Positions 1 to 12,648 of a stretch of DNA of 64,000 bases are shown here, piece by piece; within the stretch, counting starts at the first letter, position 1, and the number at the start of each line of letters is the position of its first letter. This DNA is from Malania oleifera (Eukaryota > Streptophyta > Magnoliopsida > Santalales > Ximeniaceae), in contig NC_080426.1 of NCBI RefSeq assembly GCF_029873635.1, positions 56,350,173 through 56,414,172 of the forward strand. The letters are read 5' to 3'. Position numbers and translations under genes: made by a program. The notes below the pieces were generated by a model. The model had not been told where the DNA came from. It did no database searches and worked only from the letters and a program-made list of their open reading frames with translations.

Positions 1-3000
1 GTGCACCCAACCATAGTTACTATTCGTTATTCAGGCAAGGAGATTGTTGCTAGAGGGTTGTTAGTGATATTTGGCCTATGTGAAGGCAACATTAGAAGGG
101 GAGTTGAGGTTAGAGGATATCCTAGTGGTGAGGGATTTTTTTGATGTATTTCTTGAGGATTTGCCAGGACTACCTCCTGATCGTAAGGTAAAGTTTGCTA
201 TTGAACTAGTTCCGAGGACAACCCTGATTTCTAAAGCGCCATATAGAATGGCATTGGTGGAATTGAAAGAATTGAAGGAACAGCTACAAGAACTGTTAGA
301 TAAGGGTTTATATGGCCCAGCGTGTCGCCCTGGGGAGTGCCAGTATTATATGTAAGGAAGAAGGATGGGTCAATGAGAATGTACATCGATTACAGAGAAA
401 TTAATAAAGTGGACTATCGAGAATAAGTACCCACATCCTCGCATTGATGATTTTTTTGATCAGTTAGAGGGAACACAGACATTGTCGAAGATTGATTTAC
501 GATCTAGGTACCATAAGGTGAAGGTCAAAGTAGAGGATGTGCCAAATACAGCATTTAGGACTCAGTATGGTCACTACGAATTCTTGGTTATGTCGTTTGG
601 ATTGACAAAAGCTCTTACAGTGTTTATGGATCTGATGAACAGGGTCTTCCACCAATATTTGGACTAGTTTGTGGTAGTATTTGTTGATGACATACTGGTA
701 TATTCAAAGAGTCCGTAGGAACACAAGGAACATATGAGGATAGTGCTTTAGGTGTTAAAAAAAAGAAAATTGTATGCAAAATTCAAGAAGTGCTAGTTTT
801 GGCCGGAGCAAGTTAGCTTCCTTGGATACGTGGTATCCAGGGGTAGTATTTCAGTGGATCCGAGCAAGATCAAGGCGATAGTAAACTGGGTGCGACCTAA
901 GAATGTGCAAGAGATCAGAAGCTTCTTGGGATTGGCTGGGTACTACCATAGATTTTTTGAGGGATTTTTATAAACCATCTGGCCCACTAACGAGATTGAC
1001 CAGGAAAGGTATGAAGTTTGAGTTGTCTAATGAATGTGAATGGAGTTTTCAAGAGTTGAAGCAGCGACTCATCACTGCACTAGTTTTGATGATTCCTTCA
1101 AGAGAAGAGAGTTTCATGATTTATAGTGATTCGTCACATAAAGGGCTCAGATGTGTTCTAATGTAGTAGGGGAGAGTTGTAGCTATGCCTCCCGACAGCT
1201 GAAAGAATATGAGAAGAATTACATTACCTATGATCTGGAGTTAGCAACGGTGGTCTATGTGCTAAAAATTTGGAGACACTATCTATGCGGGGGTAGGTGT
1301 GAGATTTTCATTGATCATAAGAGCCTGAAGTACTTTTTCACATAGAAAAAATTAAACATGAGATAAAGGAGATGGCTAGAGCTGATAAAGGATTACGATT
1401 GTACCATCAGTTACCACCCGAGAAAGGCTAATGTGGTAGCTGATGCTTTGAGCTGAAAATCAGTGGATTCATCAGTATCTACAGTGGTGACTCAGTTCTG
1501 GTCCAGATGGATTTGGAAAGACTTGAGGTGGAACTCGTAGAGGGTGATCATTAGACATTTATTGCCAATTTGGTATTATAGCCGATCCTATATAAAAGAA
1601 TTAAAGCTACTCAAAGGAGTGATGCAAAGTTAATAAAGCTTACAGATGAAGTACAGAATGGGCAAGAGGCAGAATTCAGTATCTCATATGACGGGGCTTT
1701 GAGGTTCCGTACCTAGTTGTGCGTGCCTACTGATGCCGAGATTAAAAAAGTTATTTTGGAAGAAGCGCACAGATTGTTGTATACTGTACACCCTGATAGC
1801 ACTAAAATATATAGGGATCTTCAGGAGTCTTTTTGGTGGAGCAATATGAAGAAAGAAATTACTAAATTTTTAAATCAGTGTTTGACATGCCAGCAGGTGA
1901 AAGCTAACCATCAGAGACCGACGGGATCATTGCAGCCACTTCATATTCCTGAGTGGAAGTGGGAGCATATAACAATGGATTTTTTCACAAGATTACCACC
2001 GGCACTTCATGGATAGGACAATATTTGGGTAGTTGTAGATTGACTGACAAAGACTACTCATTTCCTTCCTATTAGAGTTAACTACTCTATAAGCAGATTG
2101 GCGGAGTTTTATATATAGGAGATAGTTAGACTGCATGGCGTGCCAGTGTCCATTGTATCGAATCGAGACCTGTGGTTCACATCCAATTTATGGGGGAGTT
2201 TGCAAGGAGCCATGGGTTCTCAGTTGTCATTCAGCACATATTTCATCCTTAGACAGATAGGCAGATGAAGAGGACGATACAGATACTGGAGGATATGCTA
2301 CGAGCATGTGTGCTGGACTTCAGAGGTAGTTGGATACAGTTCATACCATTAGTTGAATTTGCTTATAATAACAGCTACCATGTTAGTATTGAGCTAACAC
2401 CATATGAAGTGTTGTACGGTAGGAGGTGCCAATCCCCATTATATTGGGATAAGATTGGGGAAAGACAGATTTTGGGGCTAGAGCTGATACATCAAACTCA
2501 TGATAAAGTCAGACTTATTAGAGACAGCAGAACAACATAGAGTCGGTAGAAGAGTTATATAGATACTCGCCGGCGAGAGTTGGAGTTTGACGCAAGAGAT
2601 TATATGCTTTTAAAGGTGGCACCAATGAAAAGGGTTATGAGATTTGGGAGGAAGGATAAGCTGAGCCCTAGATATATTGGGCCATTTGAGATTCTTGAAA
2701 GAGTGGGCCCAATTGCCTACAGGTTAGCATTATCACCAGTCTTTTCTAAGATGCATGATGTATTTTATGTTTCCATGTTAACGAAATACGTCTCAGATCC
2801 CTCCCATGTGATTAGTTATGAGGAACTAGAGCATGGCGATGCCTTATCTTATGAAGAAGTGCTAGTGCGGTTTCTAGACCGAAAGGAGCAATAGCTACGT
2901 ACAAAGAATTCTACTGGAAAAAGTGTTATGGTGCAATCATAGAGTTGAGGAAGTTTTATGGGACTTAAAGGAATAGATGCGCCAAAGATACCCACACCTG

Positions 3001-3021
3001 TTCAATGGGACCCAGGGTTGA
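1..3021 (+). pseudogene. Element A: decayed Tekay-type pol (RT, RNase H, integrase, chromodomain)
   Basis: This is the 3' part of a Ty3/gypsy pol; gag and the 5' LTR lie outside the window. Translated in pieces it shows the start of reverse transcriptase (71-355), the RT active-site motif FVDDILVYS at 680-706 and RNase H blocks with [12 protein letters not shown] (about 1185-1345). Integrase follows, with an HHCC zinc domain (about 1765-1905) and a catalytic core to about 2540. A GPFEILERVGPIAYRLAL block and a chromodomain-like tail end at a TGA at 3019-3021. The chromodomain after integrase is the mark of chromoviruses; this layout with long LTRs points to Tekay/Del. In-frame stops and frameshifts are frequent, for example TAG at 665-667, 1168-1170 and 2014-2016, so no polyprotein can be made. 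Family assignment follows known domain order; the decay is seen directly. Confidence 0.9.
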
Positions 3022-3274
3022 ATTGAGAAAAAGAAAAGTGAATAACAAGGTATGTATTTTGATTTGTATAGTGTAGTGTAGGATAGATAGTGTTTTTGAT
3101 TTTAGGATATGAATAGTTTTGGGAGAATTTTCTTTGAATAGTTTCAATTTCCTAAGACCGTAACTGTAACCACGGTACTCCTCCGCCCTAAGTGAGGGTA
3201 ATTAATAAAATTGAGGTGTTTTCTTTAAGGATGGAAATGGTGAGGAATAGCAAATTTTGATGATGAAATTTTTA

Positions 3275-3285
3275 TGAGGGGAGGA
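3275..3285 (+). other. Polypurine tract of element A
   Basis: TGAGGGGAGGA lies directly before the TGTAGAGACCC start of the 3' LTR. This is where plus-strand DNA synthesis is primed in LTR retrotransposons. It fixes the LTR start at 3286. Confidence 0.8.
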
Positions 3286-3601
3286 TGTAGAGACCCAAAA
3301 TTTTTAAATAATAAGAAAAATAAAAAAGGAAATTCGGTTTGGTGAAAACCAAACCATCGATGGTGCAGAAAATCGTCAATGGTTTTGTATTTACTATGGA
3401 CTGGTTACAGGTAAAACGGTAAAACAAGCGGGTTAAAAACCTAAACTGTAACGCCCCAGAAAGTGATAGGCTTGGAAATAAAATAATTTAAAACAAAAAA
3501 AAATTTAATAAAAAAATTATTAATTATTTATTAAATAAATAAATAATTAAGTTAATTAAATAATGATTATTATTAAATAAATAATAATAATTATATAATA
3601 T

Positions 3602-3651
<50 letters not shown>

Positions 3652-3807
3652 TAAAAGTTATAATATTAACATATATATATATAATAAAAAATAAAATAAT
3701 AAAAATAATAAAACATAAAATTAATTAATTAATTAATTTATAAAAAAGAAAAAAATAATAATTAAAATTTATTTTTTTATTAATAAAATATATTATTATT
3801 TATATTA

Positions 3808-3842
<35 letters not shown>

Positions 3843-3852
3843 ACATAACCCA

Positions 3853-3877
3853 CCTGAAGCTTCAAAGAAGCTTCAGG
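3853..3877. repeat. Perfect inverted repeat upstream of the solo-LTR leader
   Basis: Arms CCTGAAGCTTC and GAAGCTTCAGG are separated by AAA. Each arm contains the palindrome GAAGCTTC. It lies just before the CT-rich leader, the place where related LTRs carry palindrome arrays. Confidence 0.85.
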
Positions 3878-5049
3878 CGAGTTGCAGATATCCAGCCTCC
3901 CCCCTCAATCTCTCTCATTCTCTCTCCCTCTCTCCTCGATTTCGTGACGGATTTTCGCTCGATCAAAAAATCGAAAGATACTGCTGGACTCCATTCTCCG
4001 CTGTCATCATTCTACCGGAGCGGATCGGTGGTAGGAGCGGCGTAGACATATCTCCTAGGGTAAGCCAATTTTTTCCTTTTTCTTTAATTTCTTACAAATT
4101 ATAAGCTCAATCAATGAACAGACACCACCACGAGAATCTAGGGATGATTTTCTACAAGTCTAGCGGGATAGAATTCTCGTGGGGTCGTCGTGGGTAAAAC
4201 CCCAAATTTGGGGTACGGGGGTTATTAAGGGGTTTATTTTTAATTAATTAGGATTAATTTGGAAATACTAAAATGTTGAGCATCTGGGGTTGAAGTAGGA
4301 TTTCTGAAATTTAGGGCCCGGGTGAGCGCCGTAGGTGTAATTTTGGGACCCGCATAAAAAATTTTAAAAATTAAGTGGGAGTGTTAAATAATAGTTTATA
4401 TGATAATTTGGGGTGTATGGAGCTTAGGGAAGGTTAGTTGAGTATGTTTTTTTTTTGGAAATGAGTTAATTAATTTAGGAAAAATGTGAATTTCAGGATT
4501 TGAGTTTCGGGCGCCAAGGGTGTAGAATTTGGGTGTTAACGAGTCTCTCAGTAAGTTAGGTAAAGGGAATAAATTATAACACTATTTTTAGAATTACTGT
4601 GTGAATTAATATGTGAAATAAAGCATATGGTATTTTTCTTGAAAGTTATTATGATATAAATATTAGATAAATTGTGTAGCATGTGAGTAATATTAAATTG
4701 TGAATATTAAATGAAAACTGTGTGATATGTGACTTATATTGAAAAATGTGGAATATAACGATGTGTATTTTCTGAGAAAATATTGAAACGAGAATGATTG
4801 ATGTGATTAGTGAAAAATAATAAAATGTGATATTTATGCATGAGTAGAAATTATTTGCATGAAAAATGAGTTTGTATAAATTACTGATATGAGTATTTTG
4901 GGAAATGTGGAAGTACATGAAATATGATATATATTATTATGAGATAATGAAATACGCACAGAAAATGATGAGAATATTTATATTGAACTGAATTGTGATT
5001 TACTGAAACATGATTGATGATATGCCAATACCGCACAATAATTGCGGGT

Positions 5050-5495
5050 GGGTGGTTTTCCTTTCCTACTATGCTCAGTATGGAGATTGTGTGTGTGTGA
5101 AGTTCCTACTGATGTCGTTGGGGAGGCATGCTCAGTAGGGAGATTGTGTGTATGAAGTTCCTACTGATGCCGTTAGGGAGGTATGTTTAGTATGGAGATT
5201 ATGTGTGTGTGAAGTTCCTACTGATGCCATTGGGGAGGTATGCTCAGTATGGAGATTGTGTGTGTGTGTGTGATTCCTACTGATGCCGTTGGGGAGGTAT
5301 GCTCGGTATGGAGACTCTGTGTGTGTGTGCGAAGTTCCTACTGATGCCGTTGGGAGGTATGCTCAGTATGGAGACTGTGTGTGTGTGTGTGAAGTTCCTA
5401 CTGATGTCGTTGGGGAGGTATGCTCAGTATGGAGATTGTGTGTGTGTGTGTGATTCCTACTGATGCCGTTGGGGAGGTATGCTCGGTATGGAAAT
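5050..5495 (+). repeat. 61-bp minisatellite, about 7 units
   Basis: Units carry 'ttcctactgatgccgttg', 'gggaggtatgctcagtatgg' and a GT run of variable length. The copies differ mainly in the length of the GT run and by single transitions. The array lies in the predicted first leader intron of the solo LTR and explains why that interval is longer than in the other LTRs. Confidence 0.9.
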
Positions 5496-6514
5496 CGTGA
5501 ATGGTTGAGAATTGGAATTATGTGATTTAATGTATTATGTAAAGTACATAAATGTGAATTTATGTATACATAGATATGTAATGAGTTAAAATGGGAAATG
5601 ATTATGAGAAATGAAAGAGTGTGTGTCTTATAAAATAAATAATTGAGGCGAAATGAAACTTTCCGCCTGAGGGCTTACAGAGTAAGGTGAGTGCCCTGAT
5701 GGGTATCAGATGTGGCCATTCCAGACAGCACAATGTGTTAGGGCAGAGAGAAGTTACCTGTATGGGCGGGCAATCTTCCCTATTCTCAGGAAACTTCGCG
5801 GGTAATTATGTGTGTTGGAAATGAATAAACTTGAGAAATGATTTTAAAGCTTATAAAATCTTGTGTTGTATATCTATATGATTATGAGAATGTGAATATC
5901 AGTGTATTTTCTCAGATGAAATGTTGTTTTGAAAAAAAGTAAAGCATGTTATAACTGAACTCATATGGCCACATACAGTAAATAATTTAGTCCTTCTTAC
6001 TAAGATGTGTCTCATCCAAATTATCTAAATTTTTCAGGGAACAGAGATAGGCCAGGCTATAGAGCTCTGAGACCTTAGGGAGCTGGATCCTGATATACAG
6101 GGTGAGTTTTGGACTAGGGGAGGTGTAAATTTCCCTAGAGTTGAGTTGTTTTGAGTATGGGATGGTAGTGTGTATATTTGTATGTATGTTGATACTCTAG
6201 GTATTGTATTCTGGTTGTTAAGTATATGTTAACTTCCGTTGTTAGGTTATATAAATAAAATAACTTTTTACCCGGTACCTAATGCGGGTCGGGTCGTATG
6301 AATGATAGTAAGATTGTTGACGTGACCGATTTATGGATGCTGTCGATGATGTGTAAATTATTTATTATTGTTGAAAAAAAATTGTACAAAAATCGGGGCG
6401 TCACATAAACCATCGACAATTTTGTGAGGGGTGCAGAAAACCATCAACGGTTTTGTCTGCAGTAAAAGATTTAAAGGGATCGTGCGAGAGTTTGTTAAAA
6501 ACAAAACAAAACCT

Positions 6515-6571
<57 letters not shown>

Positions 6572-8091
6572 ATGAAGCTCTCTTCCTTCTCTCTTCGATT
6601 CTTGCTCTATTTAAACCCTTTTTGATGATGAGAAGTTACCTCGAGGTTCGTGGGGTGACTCTCTACAAATTAACCAGAGCGGATCATTGAGTTGGGGTTT
6701 CGGGGCATCACTCCAAAACTAGGGTAGGTAAGGTATTTTAGGGTTTAATTGTTAATTTGGAGTATATGAGGCCTAGGAAATGTTAAATGAGAAATATTCT
6801 AGGGGTTGAGTTAATTAATTTAGGGAAAATGTGAATTTCAGGATTTTGAGTTTCGAACGCTGCGGGCGTAGGATTTGGGATTTAGCAGGTCTCTTAGCAA
6901 GTCAGGTAAGGGGAATAAATCATAACAGTTATTTTTGAAAATTACTAGTTGAATAAATATGTGAAAATGAAAATATGATATGTTTACGGTGGTTATTACA
7001 TTATGAATATTAGGTGAAAAAAAAGTGTGGCATTAGGAATTATGAAATGATTGCTTAATACTGAGAATGTGATTGAAATTGAAATATGTGAATTGTATCG
7101 AGAAATGAAATTATGATATGATTATATCGAAATATTTATACAAATATGAGGGAATGAAATCCTAGTAATATTTGCATATATATAAGTATTATGATATGAG
7201 GTTTATATACAGAATTGATGAAATGTGAAACATAGATATATTATTACTGGGAAATGATGAAATATGTTATACAGACATATTTTTACAGTGATATGATAAA
7301 AATATGAGATACAAATGTGTTTTCATTGAACGAATGATATATGTGATAGAAAGATATGTTGGTACAGAAATTTTTTATATAGAAATATTGAATTGAGTTT
7401 TATACTAATATGAGATGAAATGTGTATTGAAATGATGAAAATGATATGGAAAATGATGAGAATTTTTTTGATGTGATGAAATGTACCAACACACTGAAAT
7501 GTGAGTATTGAGATATGAATACTGAATTGTGAAATGAGAACCTTGATGGATGATTGTTGGTTAGAAAGCACAACACCGTTGCTAGCGAGATGTTAGTGCA
7601 ACCACATGGTCTCGTGGAGAGTGTGGCGTGGCAGTCGATTGGGCCACTGAGAAGGGTAGATATGCCCCTAGAGTCTGGACCAAGCATAGGAAGGCCACTT
7701 ATACTACAAATGGGTAGTTTCATTATTTTGATCTAACTGGGTAGACCAACCGCGGTTAGGTCCAACCTTAGGGCTACACAATCTGGTCATGGGGGGAAGC
7801 ATGATGATATGGGAATATCCTCAAAGCAACCATAAGTTACATACAAGATGCGTATTTTTTTTACTGTGGGCACTCATAAGTTAGATTGTGAAAGGAAAAT
7901 AAGAAATGAAAGAGTGTGGATTTGATGGTATAAATAATTAGGGCAAAGTAAAACTCTTCGCTTGAGGGCTTACTGAGTAAGGTGAGTGCCTTGATAACTA
8001 TTAGTTGTAGCCACAACTGAATTAATTGGGTAAGGTTATAAACGAAATCAAAGCAGAGGGGCGTTACATGTATGGGCGTGTAAACTCCCCT

Positions 8092-9242
8092 TGTAATGAT
8101 CCGAATATTTAGAACCTGCTATAATCATAAAAATACTCTCTGATACCACAAACATATATAAAAATGCAATTCCTCCTAACCAGGGAATCTTGGGTGCACC
8201 TGCTATTGCTGAAATTAAAACCATACAGCGGAAGATTTCTAAAATATCCTAACACTTTACTAGTGTTCTGACTCTTCCCAAATACATACATACAGAATGC
8301 TATCTGTCCACATATTACAATCTCAAAATAACAAAATAAAATATTTGGTATCTCACCAGTTCAAATAACTACTCCCAAAAGTCTAATCCTAACCCCGAGG
8401 TAAGTTAGGTACGGTTCCCTGAAGGACTTGAAAATAATTTGTATAATAGGGTGAGACACTTCTCAGTAAGACAGATTATATTATCATCAATTTGTGGCTA
8501 GTATGAGTTCCCATGTGAATATGAAATTCTATCATTTAACTGTATATGAAAATGACATTTAAATTGTACTAATTAGTATATTTGAAAACACAAAATTTCT
8601 AAATAATAAACTATCGGCACAATATAGCTCATTTATAGTAAATTTACCCATATATGCATAAAAGACACAACCTGGACTGCCGAAGTAATGTTGTCTTGAT
8701 AGCACATACTCATACGGCATTATTCCCCCCATGACAGGTTGTGCGGCTCGAAAGTTGGACTCAACTCATAGTTGGTGGTTCTGCAGCTGAGTCAAAACTA
8801 ACATTGTGAGTACAATTGTGCCTACCTATGGTCACCCAGTATACCACGGATGCCCTCCCCCCCGGAAAAAACCTCATAGTAGTACTACGACCTAGGTCTC
8901 TAATCGACTTATCACACTTCCATGCCCATGTGATTGCACTCACTGCCCACATATAACTACGGTACCGTGCTCACAATATCACACATCGCAAATCCATAAG
9001 GTTCTAGAATCATTTATGACAATTACATAACAAAAATTGTATTATGACTCATTTGATATAAAACCTGATATTCAGTAAAACCTAGCCCCCGACCGTCATA
9101 TTAAAACCCGGCCCTCGGCCGTTATATCAAAACTCGACCCGTGGCCGTCACATCAAATACTATATAAAAATCAATTAAAACATTTTGTTCACATATGCCA
9201 TTTAAAAGTCGTTCTCATGCCGCACAAAATTTTCATTTGCTA
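8092..9242 (-). mobile_element. Element B 3' LTR, terminal 1.15 kb only
   Basis: It is about 85-90% similar by eye to 13578-14758, both starting TGTAATGA(T/C)CCG on the plus strand. The match stops at 'catttgctatc', where the left copy turns into RT coding sequence read on the minus strand. The missing part, including promoter and palindrome array, was lost with most of pol. Confidence 0.88.
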
Positions 9243-10334
9243 TCAATGGTAAACTCCACCTCGCGATCAGGAGGCAATCTCGATAAGTCCTCTAGAAAAA
9301 CATCTAAGATTTCCCTTACCATGGGAATATCCTCTAGTTTAAGTGGTGTTTCTTCTACGAATGCTAAGTACCCCTGGCTCCCCCCAAAAGTAGCTTCCTT
9401 GCCTAAATGATTGAAAGGATTTGTGGTGTAGAGCACACACAGGACCTGAAAAATATAAATTCCTGCTCCCTAAGAGGTCTGAACACTACCTCCTTCCTAT
9501 GGTAGTCAATACTTGCATAGCTGCCTGCTAACCAATCCATTCCCAAAATGATATCAAAACCGTGCACGTGCAAGACAATCAAATTAGCAGACATCATTCT
9601 CTCCTGAGTCCCCACTGGGTAGTCTCGGATCACTTTACTACACACTACCACTGACCCTATCAGCGTGAACACCTTTAACTCAACATCTAATGATTGTGTT
9701 TCTACCCTGCACAATTTAATGAATCCCCAAGAAATAAAAGAGTGTGTCGCTCCAGAGTCAAACAACACAATGGCTTTATTTGAAAACACGTAAATGTTAC
9801 CTGTCACCATATCTTCTGCATTTCCGGCGTCGCCAGGAGTCAAGGAATACACCCACGGCTAGGTCGTACCACTTTGGTAGTTTCCACGTGGTGCCTGGTT
9901 ACCTCCCCGATATTGTGGTTGTAGAGGTGGGAAGTTCAATGTCACGCAAAAGTCTCTCACCAAGTGTCCAGGTTTACTACACCGATAACATTCATCTAGT
10001 CCGCCCCTACATTCGCCCGAATGCCACCTGCCACACTTAGGACAAACAGGGTGTGATGAGGTACCCTAAAATGCCCTAGCACCCGTATCCTATCGCTGAC
10101 CTTTGCCATTACCATACCTCCTCCAAGGACCCTGCCTCGCACATGTATAAGAGCTAGAAGGCATCAACCTCTTCTTCGAGTTCTAAGCCTTTACATCCCC
10201 CTGTAATCTCGCCTTTGCCATAGTGGCTTTATCTACCAGTGTAGCAAACTCCTATACTTGTAACATAGCCACTTGCTTAATAATCTCTTGCCTCAGACCT
10301 CTCTCGAACTTCTAAGCCTTCGTGGACTCATCTA

Positions 10335-12648
10335 TGAAAAGTAAGGTGTAGTCCCAAGAAGGGGGGGTGAATTGGATTCTAAAAATTTCTTTTAATTCTT
10401 TTTAAAATTCCTTAAGCTTCTTTTATTTCTTTTAACCAATTCTTGACTTGTTTGTTTAATTTGTTAATCACAGAAAAACTTAGTTTCCTCTATCCAATCA
10501 ACAACACAATTAAACAACCAATCAATTAAGCACAATCTCCAAACCAAAACACTCAATTTATTTGCCAAGTATAAGTTAACCGCAGCACTATTAAATTAAT
10601 GGAAGCTTGCAAGATTCAGTACTCTTTGGAATATAAACATAATCCACTCAATATCAAGCTTTAAACCATTCAATCACAATAAAGCTTTTGTTGTCAGCCC
10701 TGGGTATAAAATTGAATTAAGCCTTGTATATGTGAAATGATTTCTTCAATGCAATCCACAATTCAAATCCCAAAAAACTCAATATTCACACTCTTCCCAA
10801 TATTCAAAATCCATATAAACTCTCAGTTAATTTATCTTTGGGTGTTTAACCAAGTAATGTACTCCCATATGGTTTCCGCAAAGAATGGTTTAATCAACGT
10901 ACTCCCTTTTGGTTTCTACAATCTTAAATCAAAATTGAACTTAAAGTTTACTTGATTTCCAAATTTACGTAGTTTATATGATTTTCAATTAAATCATCCA
11001 CGCAATTTAAATGCACTGAAAATAAAGAGTAAGGGAAAGAGAGAGTGAGACAGGGATTTTTACGAGGTTCGGCTTATACCTAGCCTACGTCCTCGCCTTT
11101 GGCAAACCATCAAAGGATTCACTAAACCTATTCCTTTAATGGGTAGAATAACCTTTACAACACTCATTGGTTAAGGCTAGAGCCTACCTTCTCCAAACGA
11201 TCTCCCCTCGTTCGGTCACTCCTTTTGGCTAGAGCTCGCCTCTCTAAGCAATATTTCCTTACTTAGCCAACGATCCAAATAGTCCTTGGAATCATCAATT
11301 TACAAGAAATATAACCAAAATTCGTGTACAAAAATTTGCTCCTACAAAGAGCTGATTAGTACAACAGTTATAGCACAATACAATACTTCAATAAAATTCA
11401 GAATATGAAATTCAAATTTGAAGCTCTAGAGTTGTATCACCGTATGATTATTTCAATAGATGAAAGAAGTAGTTATTAAAGCACAATCTTATTAAAGCTC
11501 TAGACTTTTAGCAACTTGGTGCAAGATGTGAGCAATAGAGCACTTTCAGAATTTCAGAATACTTGAGAGAGAGTTTTGAATGCTGAACTGATTTTTTGAT
11601 TTCTCTTCTTGTGTTGGTGTTTTACTCAATGGAAATTAAGGGCATTTATAGATGTAGAAAGTGATTTAGCTTGTTCCCCAAGTTTACTTGGAGTAGTCCA
11701 AGTTGTAAATTAGTTTGGGTTTCAAATAATTTAAATTTCAAAAATATGCCCATTGGAAATTTTGAAATCTGCCGCGAACCAAACGACTATGTAGTCACTA
11801 GCAGTCGGCTATCCATGTATTACAACTACAAAATTCACAAATAAAGAGGTGGCAGTCGCCTGTCCTCAAAGTGGCAGTCGTCTGTCACTTGCACAACTCA
11901 GTTTTAAAAACAACTCAGAATGGTGGCAGTCGGCTGACAAATCATGCATATATGACTCACTGGTCACTAGCAGTCGTCTGTCAATTGCTTGATAGTCGTC
12001 TGTTAGGCTTCTGTTCTTTTTAAATTAGGTTGTTTAACTTGCTAGTCATCTGTCCATAGACAGACAGTCGTCTGTCCATCAGAATTTTCCTTCTTTTAAA
12101 AATTTATTTATCTCTCTCATTTTTGCTTAATTAATTTTGGAATATAAACTTGTTTAACTTTTAAAAAAACATGTTCCAAGATTTAAACTAAGGTCTCTAA
12201 GTCTGTCTTTGCCTAATGAGCTTCAAAATGAAAAACATACTTGAACCATTCTTGAAGTACTTACAAAGACTTGTCCTAAAGACTCATTTTACTTTTCGTT
12301 GCTTTGAGTTCTCTGTCTTCTTTGCTGAACTTCAATGATCTTGAATTATATGTGAGCTTTCAATTCTTTATCTCTCTTGATCTTTCATCAAAAGTTCAGA
12401 CTTTGAGCTTCATTGTTCTTTGAGCTTTCATCAGGTTCTCTTTAATCCTCATGCTCTCATGATCTTTAGGTTTTATCTTTAAATCCATACTTCAAGCTTG
12501 ATATAATTATCTGAAGTACAAGCTCTCATGAGTTCTTTAACCTTGCATTCATTATTGAGTCCTGAAAATACACCACTTAAACAAAGCATGTTAAGTTCTA
12601 CTTGTTTGTTAGCATCAAAATAGGATATTAAGCGTTGTAAGGTCAACA
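10335..12648 (-). mobile_element. Solo LTR I (probably copia-type) inside element B gag
   Basis: Read on the minus strand it starts TGTTGACCTTA and ends TACTTTTCA. Flanking pentamers ATCTA (10330-10334) and GTCTA (12649-12653) match at 4 of 5 bases. It shares its ends and a block about 45 bp long (plus 'cccaagaagggggggtga', 'ttttacgaggttcggctt', 'cctacgtcctcgcc') with solo LTR J at 41471-43438. A minus-strand TATA box (TATAAAT) lies at 11650-11644, with the palindrome array 11801-12080 upstream. Gag is continuous across the insertion (MVLD, DESTKA), supporting the borders. The copia label is inferred from the TGTTG start. Confidence 0.82.
11801..12080 (-). promoter_or_regulatory. Array of CAGTCG(N)CTG half-palindromes upstream of the TATA box
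   Basis: About ten units of the type GACAGTCGTCTGTC or AGCAGTCGGCTG are spaced irregularly over 280 bp. They lie 150-430 bp upstream of the minus-strand TATA box of solo LTR I. The repeat count and the place in U3 suggest a promoter element; function is inferred. Confidence 0.7.

Larger units (their letters stand above)
3447..6405 (+). mobile_element. Solo LTR (Tekay-like, 2.96 kb) with TSD TAAAC
   Basis: It begins TGTAACGCCCC, ends GGGGCGTCACA and is flanked by TAAAC at 3442-3446 and 6406-6410. No gag, pol or second LTR is present, so it is what remains after recombination between two LTRs. It holds an (AT)n tract (3608-3650), an ATT tract (about 3810-3840), an 11-bp perfect inverted repeat (3853-3877), a CT-rich promoter-leader zone (3898-3945), a donor CTAGG|GTAAGC (GT at 4060) and a 61-bp minisatellite (5050-5495). 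An acceptor AATTTTTCAG ends at 6037, and a second donor ACAGG|GTGAGT has its GT at 6102. Its end resembles that of the host LTR, so they are related families. Confidence 0.93.
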
